A DNA stretch of 64,000 nt from Stercoripulliclostridium_A sp964480195 (lineage in GTDB: Bacteria; Bacillota; Clostridia; Christensenellales; DTU072). Shown one piece after another: positions 1-8,063 of this stretch. A program made the position numbers and the translations under genes. The notes beneath the pieces are model-generated. The model was not told the DNA's origin, made no database searches, and saw only the letters and a list, made by a program, of their open reading frames with translations. The DNA lies in NCBI GenBank assembly GCA_964480195.1, contig CAYZOJ010000001.1, forward strand, positions 8,888 through 72,887. Direction: 5' to 3'. Numbering within the stretch: position 1 is the first letter of the stretch; the number at the start of each line of letters is the position of its first letter.

Positions 1-1527
1 CAGGAACAAGCCATGATGATTACCCGCGTGCTTGCGGGCTACAGCATGACCGACGCGGACAACTTCAGAAGCATAATAAGTAAAAAGAAAATCGACAAAC
101 TCGAAGCCGAACGCAAAAAGTTTATTTTCGGTAAGGACGACCCCGATACCGGTGAGATAATAATCAAAGGTTGCGTTCGTAACGGTATCCCCGAAGAAAC
201 GGCGCGAGCTATCTTTGCCGAAATGGAATCTTTTGCGTCTTACGCTTTCAACAAGTCCCACGCGGCGGCTTATGCGTATTTGAGCTATGAAACCGCTTTC
301 TATAAGCGTTACTATCCGACCGAATATATGGCGGCTGTCCTTAACAACAGAATCGACAAGCCCGACGACACCAAAAAGTATATGGCTATACTCAAAAATA
401 TGAATATTCCCATACTTCCGCCGGATATAAACAAGTCGTTCCCCCTGTTCTCGCCTGAAAACGGAAGCATTCGTTACGGTCTTGCGTGTACCAAAAACGT
501 CGGTATGGGCATAATGAACGATGTCGTTAAAGAACGCGAAGCGCGCGGAGAGTTCAAAGATATGCCCGACTTCATCAACAGAATGTCGGATAATCAACAG
601 CTCAACAAACGCACTATCGAAAGCTTAATCAAGGGAGGCGCGTTCGACTGCTTCGGATTGACGCGCGCAACCCTTATGTGCAACTACGAACGTATTATGA
701 CTATCGCCGACGGCAAACGTAAAGAACGTCAACGTCGCGAAGAAACCGGTCAATACGATATGTTCTCGATGCTCGGCGAAGAAGAAATCAAGGAAGAGCC
801 GTTCAAGTACGACATCATCAAGGAATACTCCACTCGCGAAAAACTCATCGCCGAAAAAGAAATGCTCGGAATGTACGTAACCGGACACCCGCTTGCGGGC
901 TACGAACAAGCGTTTAAGGCGTTTAACTTCAATACCTCGATGATTCCTGAACCCACCGACGACGAAGATCGCGACGACGACGCTCAAACCGAAACCGTAA
1001 AGGAAGACAGCCCGCTCGAAGACAATATGAACATTACAACGGGCGGAATACTTGCAAACTTCCAGCTTAAACGCACCAAAGACGGCAAGGAAATGTGCAT
1101 AATGACGCTCGAAGACTTATACGACCGTATCGAGTGCATAATGATGTCGAGAGCCTTGGCTTCTGCAAAACCCTACCTCAAAAACGACGCCCTCGTAAAA
1201 ATTAAAGGCAGACTCTCCGTTCGCGACGGCGAATATAAAATATATGCTTCCGAATTGAAGCCTTGGGATCTTGCCGAAATTCAGGAGGCTCCCGTCGAAG
1301 TAAAAGTCAAGGTTACTCTCTACTTTAAGCTTACGGACGAAGACGTCATAAACGACAACAAAATGAAACGCATAACCAACGTCCTTGTGGCGCACCCCGG
1401 CGACGTAGACGTCAAATTCCAGCTCGACGGAAAACTATATATGCACAACCTTAAAATAAGCGACCCCGAGATAGTCAAAAAAGAATTGTCCGGGATACTC
1501 GGACCGCAAAACGTCAAGGTTATGTAG
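1..1527 (+). CDS. dnaE: DNA polymerase III alpha subunit DnaE, C-terminal part (5' truncated by window edge)
   Basis: Replicative DNA polymerase alpha subunit, DnaE type. The frame is open from base 1 (QEQAMM..., the conserved QEQVM-like element of the finger region), so the true start lies before the window; about 508 codons are visible. Seen in order: the VLAGYSMTDADNFR segment and lysine-rich KKK of the fingers, the highly conserved SHAAAYAYLSYETAFYKRYYP stretch of the C-terminal palm/finger region split here only for naming, the helix-hairpin-helix region (LIKGGAFDCFG), and an OB-fold (TGGILANFQLKRTKDGK to ASELKPW) near the end. It does not have the PolC arrangement. The stop TAG at 1525-1527 is followed by a strong bidirectional terminator, so it appears to be the last gene of its transcript. 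Family assignment is firm. Confidence 0.96.
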   Translation, partial: QEQAMMITRVLAGYSMTDADNFRSIISKKKIDKLEAERKKFIFGKDDPDTGEIIIKGCVRNGIPEETARAIFAEMESFASYAFNKSHAAAYAYLSYETAFYKRYYPTEYMAAVLNNRIDKPDDTKKYMAILKNMNIPILPPDINKSFPLFSPENGSIRYGLACTKNVGMGIMNDVVKEREARGEFKDMPDFINRMSDNQQLNKRTIESLIKGGAFDCFGLTRATLMCNYERIMTIADGKRKERQRREETGQYDMFSMLGEEEIKEEPFKYDIIKEYSTREKLIAEKEMLGMYVTGHPLAGYEQAFKAFNFNTSMIPEPTDDEDRDDDAQTETVKEDSPLEDNMNITTGGILANFQLKRTKDGKEMCIMTLEDLYDRIECIMMSRALASAKPYLKNDALVKIKGRLSVRDGEYKIYASELKPWDLAEIQEAPVEVKVKVTLYFKLTDEDVINDNKMKRITNVLVAHPGDVDVKFQLDGKLYMHNLKISDPEIVKKELSGILGPQNVKVM

Positions 1528-1561
1528 CTTCGGCAACAGATTTAAGTATTATTTAGGTATT

Positions 1562-1592
1562 AAAAAGAGGAAGCTCGCGCTTCCTCTTTTTA
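1562..1592. terminator. Bidirectional rho-independent terminator between dnaE and the HAD gene
   Basis: A perfect stem AAAAAGAGGAAGC / GCTTCCTCTTTTT with a TCGC loop, with A-run on one side and T-run on the other. It ends transcripts of both convergent genes. It overlaps the last base of the HAD stop codon. Confidence 0.9.
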
Positions 1593-2399
1593 ATCTTGCA
1601 TCGCTATTTTTATGGCGTCCGCAACTCCCCCGCTCATTGCGTCCGATACAACCAAGTCCGCAACTTGTTTGGTGCTCTCCGACGCATTTCCGACGGCAAC
1701 TCCGAGTCCCGCGACTTTAAGCATCGGCACGTCATTCATACTGTCGCCTACGCATATCACTTCCTCGGCTTTTATCCCGAGAGATTTGGCATATTTCAAA
1801 ACGGCGGTACCTTTGTCGACGCCTTTCTTGACGATTTCCAAAATGAACTTCTTACTTGTGTTTACGAGTACGTCGTTTCCGAATAATTCCGTGAGAGTCT
1901 TAATATATCCCTCGACTTTTTCGGGCTCGGTTACCAACAGCATTTTGGTCGGGGACAACCTCTTCTTTTGCATATATGTAAGCAACGGTTCCCCCGTAAC
2001 TTTGGGATCGTCGCGAGTAAACCGACGGTACAATGCGGAATAGTCGTTCTCCTCTTTTATGACAAACGTATCGTCCTCGTACAGCTGATAATAAATGTCC
2101 TCTTTTTCGAGCCACTCCGCTATCCTTACCGCGACCTCATACGGCACGGCGTCTTCATATAAGAATTTACCGCTCTTGACGTCCGCCACGACAGAGCCCT
2201 GATAGCCGATGACTTCACCCTCGGTATACAGTTCGCGCGCGTAATTAATTACCGCCGATATCATTCGTCCTGTACATATCGCAAACCGTCCGCCTGCCGA
2301 TATGTAGTCCGTTACGGCTTTCTTGACGACCTCGGGAATGACCTGCGTTTCGTCCGTCAAAGTGTCGTCGAAATCGGCTATTACAAGTTTATACTTCAT
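1590..2399 (-). CDS. Cof-type HAD-superfamily phosphatase
   Basis: Cytoplasmic HAD phosphatase of the Cof/YwpJ (IIB cap) type, 269 residues; family members hydrolyse phosphosugars or other small phosphoesters, exact substrate unknown. Motif I DFDDTLTD is at the N-terminus (nucleophile Asp9, acid/base Asp11), motif II is CTGRM, and motif IV is GDSMNDVPML near residue 220. The ATG at 2399 is preferred because AGGAG sits 8 bases upstream; an in-frame GTG at 2408 lies inside that ribosome site. It overlaps the end of uvrC by 11 bases, so the two are translationally coupled and share a transcript. Nothing else links it to repair. Confidence 0.9.
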   Translation of the reverse strand: MKYKLVIADFDDTLTDETQVIPEVVKKAVTDYISAGGRFAICTGRMISAVINYARELYTEGEVIGYQGSVVADVKSGKFLYEDAVPYEVAVRIAEWLEKEDIYYQLYEDDTFVIKEENDYSALYRRFTRDDPKVTGEPLLTYMQKKRLSPTKMLLVTEPEKVEGYIKTLTELFGNDVLVNTSKKFILEIVKKGVDKGTAVLKYAKSLGIKAEEVICVGDSMNDVPMLKVAGLGVAVGNASESTKQVADLVVSDAMSGGVADAIKIAMQD

Positions 2400-4209
2400 C
2401 GCTCTCACTCCTAAAATAGTTGTATACCGCTTGGGCGGTTTCCAAGCCGAAGCCCTCTACTTCCATTATTTCCTCGACGGTGGCGCTTGCAATCTTTTCG
2501 ATCTTCTTAAAGTAACACAAAAGTGCCCTCGCACGCGTTTCGCCGACTCCCGGGATGTTTTTAAGATTAGACCTCGTCTGCCTTTCCGAACGCAACTTCC
2601 GATGATACGTTATTGCAAATCTATGAGCCTCGTCCCTGACGCGTTGGCAGAGTTTTAGCGCAAGACTGTCGCGCGGTAAAATTACGGGGTCAGAACAATG
2701 TGGTCTGAAAATTTCTTCTTCGCGCTTGGCAAGTCCTACAAGCGTTATCCCGGAGCCGTCCATAACTTCAACGGCGGAACTCAACTGTCCTTTACCGCCG
2801 TCGACGATGATTAAATCGGGCTTTTCCGAAAACGACAAATCACCGCTCGCAAGTTCCGCTCTGCGCCTTGACAGCACCTCTCGCATACTCGCAAAATCGT
2901 CCGACCCGACAACCGTTTTAATGCGGAAGCGTCTATAGCGTTCCTTGGCGGGTTCGCCGTTTATAAAGACGACCATACTCGCGACTTTGTCGGTACCGCT
3001 GATGTTGGAAATATCGTAACACTCGATGCGCTTGGGCGGTACGTCTAAAGAAAGATATTCTTTGAGCTGTGCCACGGCTCCCATAGTTAGGGATTCCTTA
3101 GTGGCTATTTTGGTTACCGATTTCAAGAGATATTCGCTTGCGTTGTTACGTGCAAGAGCCACAAGCTGTCCGCGCGCTCCGCCCTTGGGTGTGAGGACTG
3201 CGACGCGCTGTCCGCGCTTGGAACTTAGATAATCTTTAAGTTCCGCTTCGAACGTAATGTCGTCGGACAAGCATATTTCGTCCGCGACTACGGGGTTCTT
3301 TTCGTAAAACTGCATTACATAGCTCGACAAAACCTCGTCGGCTTCCCCACACTCGTTTAGCGGGAAATTCTCGCTTCCGATGACCTTGCCACCGCGGACG
3401 ACAGTATAGTTAATCGCGCCGTACATCCCGTCCGACGCGTATGCGAAAATGTCGAGATTAAAGTCCTTGGGAAGGTTTACCGTCTGCTTTCTAACAAGCT
3501 TATCGAGGAGCTCCAGATTATCGCGATACTGTATCGCAAGCTCGAATTCCTCGTGTTCTACGGCGTCCGCAAGCTTGGCTTCCAAAAGCTCTCGCGCCTC
3601 TTTATCGTTGCCGGATAAAAAGGACATAACCTTTTTGACAATCTCTTTGTATTCCTCCGACGTGATACGTCCCGTACAAGGCGCCTTACATCTCCCGATA
3701 TGGTAATTAAGGCACTCGCGCGCGCCAGCCTTTTTCTTGACTTCGCCGTTACAGCTTCTTATCGGATAAACGCTATGTATAAGCTCCATTGTCGCCGTTG
3801 CGGAAAGCCCCAACATATACGGTCCGAAATACTTGCTTCCGTCAGCACGTAAACGTCTTGTAACCTCGATACGCGGGAAATCCTCTTTGACTCTGACCTT
3901 TATATACGGATAAGTTTTGTCGTCCTTTAATAGAATGTTATAGTACGGCTTATATTGTTTGATGAGATTGTTTTCGAGAACCAACGCTTCAACTTCGGAA
4001 GACGTTACTATATATCTGAAATCGCGGATCTTTTCGACAAGCAGAATGGTCTTTTCCGTCTTTGTCGCGGAATGGAAAAAGTACTGTCTTACGCGGTTTT
4101 TAAGGTTCTTCGCCTTGCCGACGTAAATGACTTGCCCGTACTCGTCAAGCATTAGATATACACCGCTCGACGACGGTAAATCTTTTAATTTTTCCGTAAA
4201 ATCCAACAT
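2389..4209 (-). CDS. uvrC: Excinuclease ABC subunit C
   Basis: UvrC makes the 3' and 5' incisions around bulky DNA lesions after UvrAB has located them. 606 residues, the usual length. Seen: an N-terminal GIY-YIG nuclease domain (GVYLMLDEYGQVIYVGKAKN, residues about 16-40), the zinc-type cysteines (CNGEV, CLNYHIGRCKAPC, around 150-180), a UVR motif (about 205-235) that binds UvrB, the RNase H-like second nuclease domain (CYDISNISGTDKVAS onward), and a C-terminal tandem helix-hairpin-helix (NIPGVGETRARALL, VEGFGLETAQAV). No Shine-Dalgarno precedes the ATG; the -10 box lies only 6 bases upstream, which suggests a leaderless transcript. The HAD gene follows, overlapping by 11 bases. Confidence 0.97.
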   Translation of the reverse strand: MLDFTEKLKDLPSSSGVYLMLDEYGQVIYVGKAKNLKNRVRQYFFHSATKTEKTILLVEKIRDFRYIVTSSEVEALVLENNLIKQYKPYYNILLKDDKTYPYIKVRVKEDFPRIEVTRRLRADGSKYFGPYMLGLSATATMELIHSVYPIRSCNGEVKKKAGARECLNYHIGRCKAPCTGRITSEEYKEIVKKVMSFLSGNDKEARELLEAKLADAVEHEEFELAIQYRDNLELLDKLVRKQTVNLPKDFNLDIFAYASDGMYGAINYTVVRGGKVIGSENFPLNECGEADEVLSSYVMQFYEKNPVVADEICLSDDITFEAELKDYLSSKRGQRVAVLTPKGGARGQLVALARNNASEYLLKSVTKIATKESLTMGAVAQLKEYLSLDVPPKRIECYDISNISGTDKVASMVVFINGEPAKERYRRFRIKTVVGSDDFASMREVLSRRRAELASGDLSFSEKPDLIIVDGGKGQLSSAVEVMDGSGITLVGLAKREEEIFRPHCSDPVILPRDSLALKLCQRVRDEAHRFAITYHRKLRSERQTRSNLKNIPGVGETRARALLCYFKKIEKIASATVEEIMEVEGFGLETAQAVYNYFRSESDEV

Positions 4210-4215
4210 ACTTAG

Positions 4216-4244
4216 ATTATAACCTATATTCTATCTAAAGTTAA
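4216..4244 (-). promoter_or_regulatory. Predicted sigma-A promoter of uvrC
   Basis: Read on the minus strand: -35 TTAACT (4239-4244), 17 bp spacer, -10 TATAAT (4216-4221). Only CTAAGT separates the -10 from the ATG, which would put the transcription start at or next to the start codon. Confidence 0.6.
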
Positions 4245-4260
4245 GTAAATCCAAAAAATT

Positions 4261-4295
4261 GGATAAAAAATAAAGCACCTGACTTGCAGGTGCTT
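4261..4295 (-). terminator. Rho-independent terminator, minus strand
   Basis: Stem AAGCACCTG / CAGGTGCTT followed on the minus strand by TTATTTTTTATCC. It would stop minus-strand transcription coming through the hairpin array before it reaches uvrC. Confidence 0.75.
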
Positions 4296-4320
4296 AACTC
4301 AACTCCTAATCCGCTTAAAT

Positions 4321-4524
4321 CAACGGCAACGCCGTTGTTAGCCATCACGCGATAGCGTGTGGTCAATCACACGTAGTGTGTATATCATCAACGCGTAGCG
4401 TTGTATATCATCACGCGCAAGCGTGTATATCATCAATCCGAAGGAATACACACTTCGTGTGATGACATACAGCTCCGCTGATTACATACGCCTTTCGGCG
4501 ATTACATACCTATCCTTCGGATTG
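4321..4524. repeat. Array of about ten mini-hairpins (REP-like array 1)
   Basis: Short palindromes of different sequence follow each other, joined by a near-constant linker (TGTATATCATCA, drifting to GATTACATA). The stems include AACGGC/GCCGTT, CACGC/GCGTG, CACAC/GTGTG, AACGC/GCGTT, CACGC/GCGTG, a degraded AATCC/GGAAT, CACAC/GTGTG, CAGC/GCTG, CGCC/GGCG and ATCC/GGAT, with 3-4 base loops. The order of the first stems is the reverse complement of that in the arrays at 19.6-19.9 kb. No protein is encoded. It fills the space between the uvrC promoter region and tRNA-Glu. Confidence 0.8.
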
Positions 4525-4530
4525 GATAAA

Positions 4531-4562
4531 AAAAATCGCATCTTATCAAGATGCGATTTTTT
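4531..4562 (-). terminator. Terminator of tRNA-Glu
   Basis: Stem AATCGCATCTT / AAGATGCGATT with a 3-base loop, flanked by A-run and T-run so that it can act in either direction. It begins directly after the tRNA CCA end on the minus strand. Confidence 0.88.
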
Positions 4563-4637
4563 TGGTACCCCCATGGGGACTCGAACCCCAGATTCCGCCG
4601 TGAGAGGGCGACGTCTTAACCGCTTGACCATGAGGGC
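4563..4637 (-). tRNA. tRNA-Glu (anticodon CTC)
   Basis: A complete 75-base cloverleaf on the minus strand: acceptor stem GCCCTCA pairing with TGGGGGT, D-arm GGTCAAGCGGTTAAGAC, anticodon loop CTCTCAC (anticodon CTC) on stem TCGCC/GGCGG, T-arm TGGGG-TTCGAGT-CCCCA, discriminator A and an encoded CCA. The D-arm and anticodon arm match the bacterial tRNA-Glu pattern. It has its own promoter and terminator, so it is a single-gene transcript. Confidence 0.95.
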
Positions 4638-4654
4638 ATAATCAATGCTCGTTT

Positions 4655-4683
4655 AGTATATCATAGCTAAAAACATAGTGCAA
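4655..4683 (-). promoter_or_regulatory. Predicted promoter of tRNA-Glu
   Basis: Minus strand -35 TTGCAC (4678-4683), 17 bp spacer, -10 TATACT (4655-4660), about 17 bases before the tRNA 5' end. From here to the TetR stop at 4748 the DNA is AT-rich with nothing else recognisable. Confidence 0.75.
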
Positions 4684-4747
4684 GCGAATTTTTACATTTT
4701 TAATTTTTTTACCGATTACGGAACATTTCTTTGTCATTCCTTGCTCC

Positions 4748-5305
4748 TTATATAAATACCTCGTAAAGGATTTTGACGCACTCTTTTAGCCTGCCTTGCA
4801 GTTGCTCGGCACTCTCTTTTGCTCCGTTTTTGAGCCACGCCGTTAAGAATGCAGACGTGCATACCGTCATCGTCGTCATTAAATACGTCATTTGCTCGTC
4901 GTCGATATCCGCATTCGGAAAGAAAAATGCCTTGCTCGCGCCGAGATACTTCAAATGTGTATTGTAAAGAAAATCCATACGGTTACTGTCTACTACCGCC
5001 TTTAATAACGCCTTATGCTCCATCCACTTTTTGATGTACGTCAACGTCGTTACGTCGGGCTCGCGGGACTTCATTTCCGCATACTCGCGACCGACTTCTT
5101 CGAATATGCTATCGCATAAATACGACAATACGTCCGCAATATTATCAAAAAGCCTATAAAACGTCGCACGTCCGACCGATGACGCCTTTTGTACGTCCGT
5201 TACCGTTACTTCGGAAAAACTCTTGTTTTTAAGGCAAACAAGCAGTCCGTTGCCTATGCGCTTTGCAGACCTAATTGCCCTTTTGTCGTTTGAGATATGA
5301 TACAT
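4748..5305 (-). CDS. TetR/AcrR-family transcriptional regulator
   Basis: 185-residue DNA-binding repressor-type protein. The N-terminal helix-turn-helix is seen as FSEVTVTDVQKASSVGRATF followed by YRLFDNIADVL (residues about 31-62), the TetR signature; the remainder is a helical ligand or dimer domain. GGAG stands 5 bases before the ATG at 5305. It is divergent from the hydrolase gene at 5408, and a 30 bp palindrome lies in its leader, so autorepression and control of the hydrolase/HXXEE pair is likely. The ligand is unknown. Confidence 0.88.
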   Translation of the reverse strand: MYHISNDKRAIRSAKRIGNGLLVCLKNKSFSEVTVTDVQKASSVGRATFYRLFDNIADVLSYLCDSIFEEVGREYAEMKSREPDVTTLTYIKKWMEHKALLKAVVDSNRMDFLYNTHLKYLGASKAFFFPNADIDDEQMTYLMTTMTVCTSAFLTAWLKNGAKESAEQLQGRLKECVKILYEVFI

Positions 5306-5319
5306 CTTCTTCTCCTTTT

Positions 5320-5349
5320 GTTCCGCAATCGAAAACCGATTTACGGAAC
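5320..5349. promoter_or_regulatory. Probable TetR operator palindrome
   Basis: A 30 bp inverted repeat: outer arms GTTCCG / CGGAAC and inner arms AATCG / CGATT around AAAAC. It lies between the tetR start and the divergent promoters, immediately downstream of the minus-strand -10 box and just upstream of the plus-strand -35 box. Confidence 0.65.
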
Positions 5350-5350
5350 T

Positions 5351-5380
5351 ATTGTATCACAAAATTCTATATGCTACAAT
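5351..5380. promoter_or_regulatory. Interlocked divergent promoters for tetR and the hydrolase gene
   Basis: Plus strand: -35 TTGTAT (5352-5357), 17 bp, extended -10 TGCTACAAT (-10 at 5375-5380). Minus strand: -35 TTGTAG (5374-5379), 17 bp, -10 TACAAT (5351-5356). Each promoter's -10 lies on the other's -35, so the two cannot be bound by polymerase at the same time. Confidence 0.65.
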
Positions 5381-5407
5381 GATTTTAATAAAAAAGGAGA
5401 TGTTTTT

Positions 5408-7261
5408 ATGGCTGACAAAAAATTTACGACGCTATACGATAAAGACGGGATAGCTATGCAAATTCCCGTTCGCGACGCAATGTCGGTAGCCGATCCGCGC
5501 GCAAGATATACCGGATTCAAGCAAGAAAAAGTCGTTCTCAAAAAAGGTAGTGTACGTCTTAAAGGCGCAAAGCCTCTCGAATGCGACATTCTGCTCGAAC
5601 GCGACGTGCCCGTTACTCTCCGCGACGGGATTACGATTTATACCGATATATTCCGTCCTGTCGAAGACGGCAAGTACCCCGCTCTCGTTGCACTAAGCCC
5701 ATACGGAAAAGAAATCGGAACGCAATGGCTCGACGACGTTCCCATGCGTGCGGGAGTACCCAAAAAAGCGGTTTCCGGGTTACAGAAATTCGAGGGACCG
5801 GATCCCGTTTACTGGGTTAAGCACGGATATGCCGTCATAAATCCGGACGTCAGAGGCGCATATAAATCAGAGGGCGTGATACTGTTTTTCGGGAGCGACT
5901 ACGGAAGAGATGCGCGCGACATTATAGATTGGATCGGTACGCAGTCTTGGTGCAACGGAAACGTCGGGCTTTCGGGGAACTCTTGGCTTGCGATTTCTCA
6001 ATGGTTTACCGCAGCCCAACACCCGACGCATCTAAAAGCTATCGCGCCTTGGGAAGGTCTTACGGATTGTTATCGCGAAGTCGGCACGCGCGGAGGCGTT
6101 GTCATGCCGGAGTTTGTAGAGCTCCTTGCGCAGTCTTTCCCTTCCACCTCAGACGGCGGTGTCGAAGACGTAATAGAAATGCTAAAAGCGAACCCTACTT
6201 GGAATAATTATTGGGAAGACAAACGAGCCGATCTCGAATCCATCACCACCCCCGCTTACATTGTAGCAAGTTACACCAACCCTATCCATACAAACGGCTC
6301 TATAGAAGGTTTTATGCGCATAGCGTCTAAAGATAAATGGCTTCGCATTCACAATACCGGCGAATGGGACGACTATTACAATGAAGAACACACCGAAGAC
6401 CTACGAAAGTTTTTCGATTACTTCCTTAAAGGCGTAAACAACGGTTGGGAAAAGACCCCTCGCGTTCGTATGAGCGTACTCGATCCCGGCGGGAAAGACA
6501 TCATCGACCGCGAAGAGAACGAATACCCTCTTTTAAGAACACGCTACCGCAAACTCTATCTTGACGGCGCGACCAAAACGCTTGTCCCCACACAACCCAC
6601 TACCGAAACTTTTAACTACTACGATTCGGACGACAAAAAAGGCTCGATATCGTATAAGTACAGAATGACGGAGAACACCGAAATCGGCGGTTTTATAAAA
6701 CTCCGCCTTTGGGCAGAAGCTCCCGATCACGACGACATGGACATTCAGGTTACTCTCGAAAAGCTCTCGAGGTGCGGAAAAAGAATCGGGCTAAATCCGA
6801 TGAAACGCGTATCGGCAAAAGGATATATACGCGCGTCGCTACGCAAACTCGACGAAAATCGCAGTACGGAAGAGTACCCATATCAAATATTCGACGAAGT
6901 GCAAAAACTCGAAAAAGGCGAAATCGTGCCTCTCGACATTGCCATATGGCCCATGGGCTTGAAATTCCGTAAAGGAGAGATTTTACAGATAACCGTTTCG
7001 GCATACAAGACAACCGAATGGGCAAGCCCTTTCGACTTAAAAATGGCAACGCTTAAAGTCGCAAAAGACGGGTTTACTTACTTCCCGTCCGAAAAGTCCG
7101 AAATGATAACTATCGGCGGAGTTTCGGGAGGACTAACCGGAGGCATAGACAGCTCTCGCCTTCCGAAAGACGTAAATAAAGGTAGACACGTCATTCATAC
7201 CGGCGGTAAATTCGACAGTTACCTGTATCTACCCGTAATACCTAAAAAGGAGAATATCTAA
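5408..7261 (+). CDS. CocE/NonD (peptidase S15)-family alpha/beta hydrolase
   Basis: 618-residue serine hydrolase-type protein of the X-Pro dipeptidyl-peptidase S15/CocE superfamily; members cleave esters, amides or peptides, substrate here unknown. The start at 5408 is chosen over an in-frame ATG at 5297 because AAGGAGA lies 6 bases before it and the promoter lies between them. Seen: an N-terminal PVTLRDGITIYTDIFRP entry strand, PDVRG (oxyanion-side region), the nucleophile elbow GLSGNSW (Ser189), and a C-terminal jelly-roll-like half (residues about 370-610). Where relatives have SW(S/T)D-x-x-HTRG, this protein reads SYTNPIHTNG, so the acid position is Asn291. No signal peptide is seen. It overlaps the next gene by one base (TAATG) and is probably TetR-regulated. 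Confidence 0.85.
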   Translation: MADKKFTTLYDKDGIAMQIPVRDAMSVADPRARYTGFKQEKVVLKKGSVRLKGAKPLECDILLERDVPVTLRDGITIYTDIFRPVEDGKYPALVALSPYGKEIGTQWLDDVPMRAGVPKKAVSGLQKFEGPDPVYWVKHGYAVINPDVRGAYKSEGVILFFGSDYGRDARDIIDWIGTQSWCNGNVGLSGNSWLAISQWFTAAQHPTHLKAIAPWEGLTDCYREVGTRGGVVMPEFVELLAQSFPSTSDGGVEDVIEMLKANPTWNNYWEDKRADLESITTPAYIVASYTNPIHTNGSIEGFMRIASKDKWLRIHNTGEWDDYYNEEHTEDLRKFFDYFLKGVNNGWEKTPRVRMSVLDPGGKDIIDREENEYPLLRTRYRKLYLDGATKTLVPTQPTTETFNYYDSDDKKGSISYKYRMTENTEIGGFIKLRLWAEAPDHDDMDIQVTLEKLSRCGKRIGLNPMKRVSAKGYIRASLRKLDENRSTEEYPYQIFDEVQKLEKGEIVPLDIAIWPMGLKFRKGEILQITVSAYKTTEWASPFDLKMATLKVAKDGFTYFPSEKSEMITIGGVSGGLTGGIDSSRLPKDVNKGRHVIHTGGKFDSYLYLPVIPKKENI

Positions 7262-7968
7262 TGGAAACCGTAATCAATGCTTGGCTTTCCGTATGGCTTT
7301 ACGTCATGGCGGGTATCGGCGTTTTCTTAGCAGTAAAAGTATGGAAAAATCGTAAAACTTGGGACACCATCAATATACTTTGCACTATCGCGATAATAGT
7401 TTTGGTCCTACACGTAATAGAAGAATGGGTTTTGCCCGGAGGGCTACATTATTCTTACAACATCAGCCACGGTTCAAAAGACCTCGCGCGCTATCCTATG
7501 AACAGATTGACGGATATGATTACCAATTTCGGCGGAGTTGTCCTCGGATGCGTCGTTCTTAAAATTTGGGGATTCAGAAAGCCTGCGGGGATTGCCGTAA
7601 TGCTATTTTCGTTATTCGAAGTCGTAATACATATAGTCATAGGAATAACTTCGCTCATAACTTTCGGAAAATACGGAATGCAAACAATCTACTCACCGGG
7701 GCTTATTACGTCGTTATTCGGCTTCCTACCCGTTGCTATAGGGCTTGCCGTGCACCTATTCAAAAAGCCTAACCGCGCTTCCGTAAAGCAATGGATAATG
7801 GCTGTCGTCGCTATGTTTGCGCTTTGCTTCTTATTTATCAATTTGCCCGAAATGGTACTCGGGGACGAAAACAGTCCCTACGCATTTACCGATCGCGGTT
7901 ACTACGAACGATACGCCGAAGAATTCGAAGCCGACAACGATTACGAATACGGCGAACAGGACGAATAA
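7261..7968 (+). CDS. HXXEE-domain integral membrane protein
   Basis: 235 residues with about six hydrophobic membrane segments. The family motif HVIEEW is seen near residue 40 and further histidines lie in the membrane part (VVIHIVIG). HXXEE proteins are of unknown function, with a possible metal-dependent hydrolase-like membrane core. The C-terminus is a hydrophilic, very acidic and tyrosine-rich tail (AEEFEADNDYEYGEQDE). Its start codon overlaps the hydrolase stop (TAATG), and the ribosome site lies in the end of that gene, so the two are coupled and presumably work in the same process. Confidence 0.8.
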   Translation: METVINAWLSVWLYVMAGIGVFLAVKVWKNRKTWDTINILCTIAIIVLVLHVIEEWVLPGGLHYSYNISHGSKDLARYPMNRLTDMITNFGGVVLGCVVLKIWGFRKPAGIAVMLFSLFEVVIHIVIGITSLITFGKYGMQTIYSPGLITSLFGFLPVAIGLAVHLFKKPNRASVKQWIMAVVAMFALCFLFINLPEMVLGDENSPYAFTDRGYYERYAEEFEADNDYEYGEQDE

Positions 7969-7990
7969 ACTTAATCTAATCGCAACGATA

Positions 7991-8030
7991 TAAAAAAGGA
8001 AGCGGATCGACAAAATGTCGGTCCGCTTCC
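7991..8030 (-). terminator. Terminator of the giant lipoprotein gene
   Basis: Minus strand: stem GGAAGCGGACCGACA / TGTCGATCCGCTTCC with one G.T pair, followed by TTTTTTATA. Strong and directional for the minus strand; it may also limit the plus-strand transcript of the HXXEE gene. Confidence 0.88.
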
Positions 8031-8063
8031 TACAAGGGGGAAAAATATGAGTTTTTTTCTTGA

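Noticed and set aside
4321..4524. CRISPR array.
   Set aside because: The constant parts are only about 10-12 bases, the variable parts are palindromes and not spacers, and no cas gene is present.
5297..5407. Upstream 37-codon extension of the S15-like hydrolase.
   Set aside because: It would start inside tetR and cover the promoter; the ATG at 5408 has the ribosome site.
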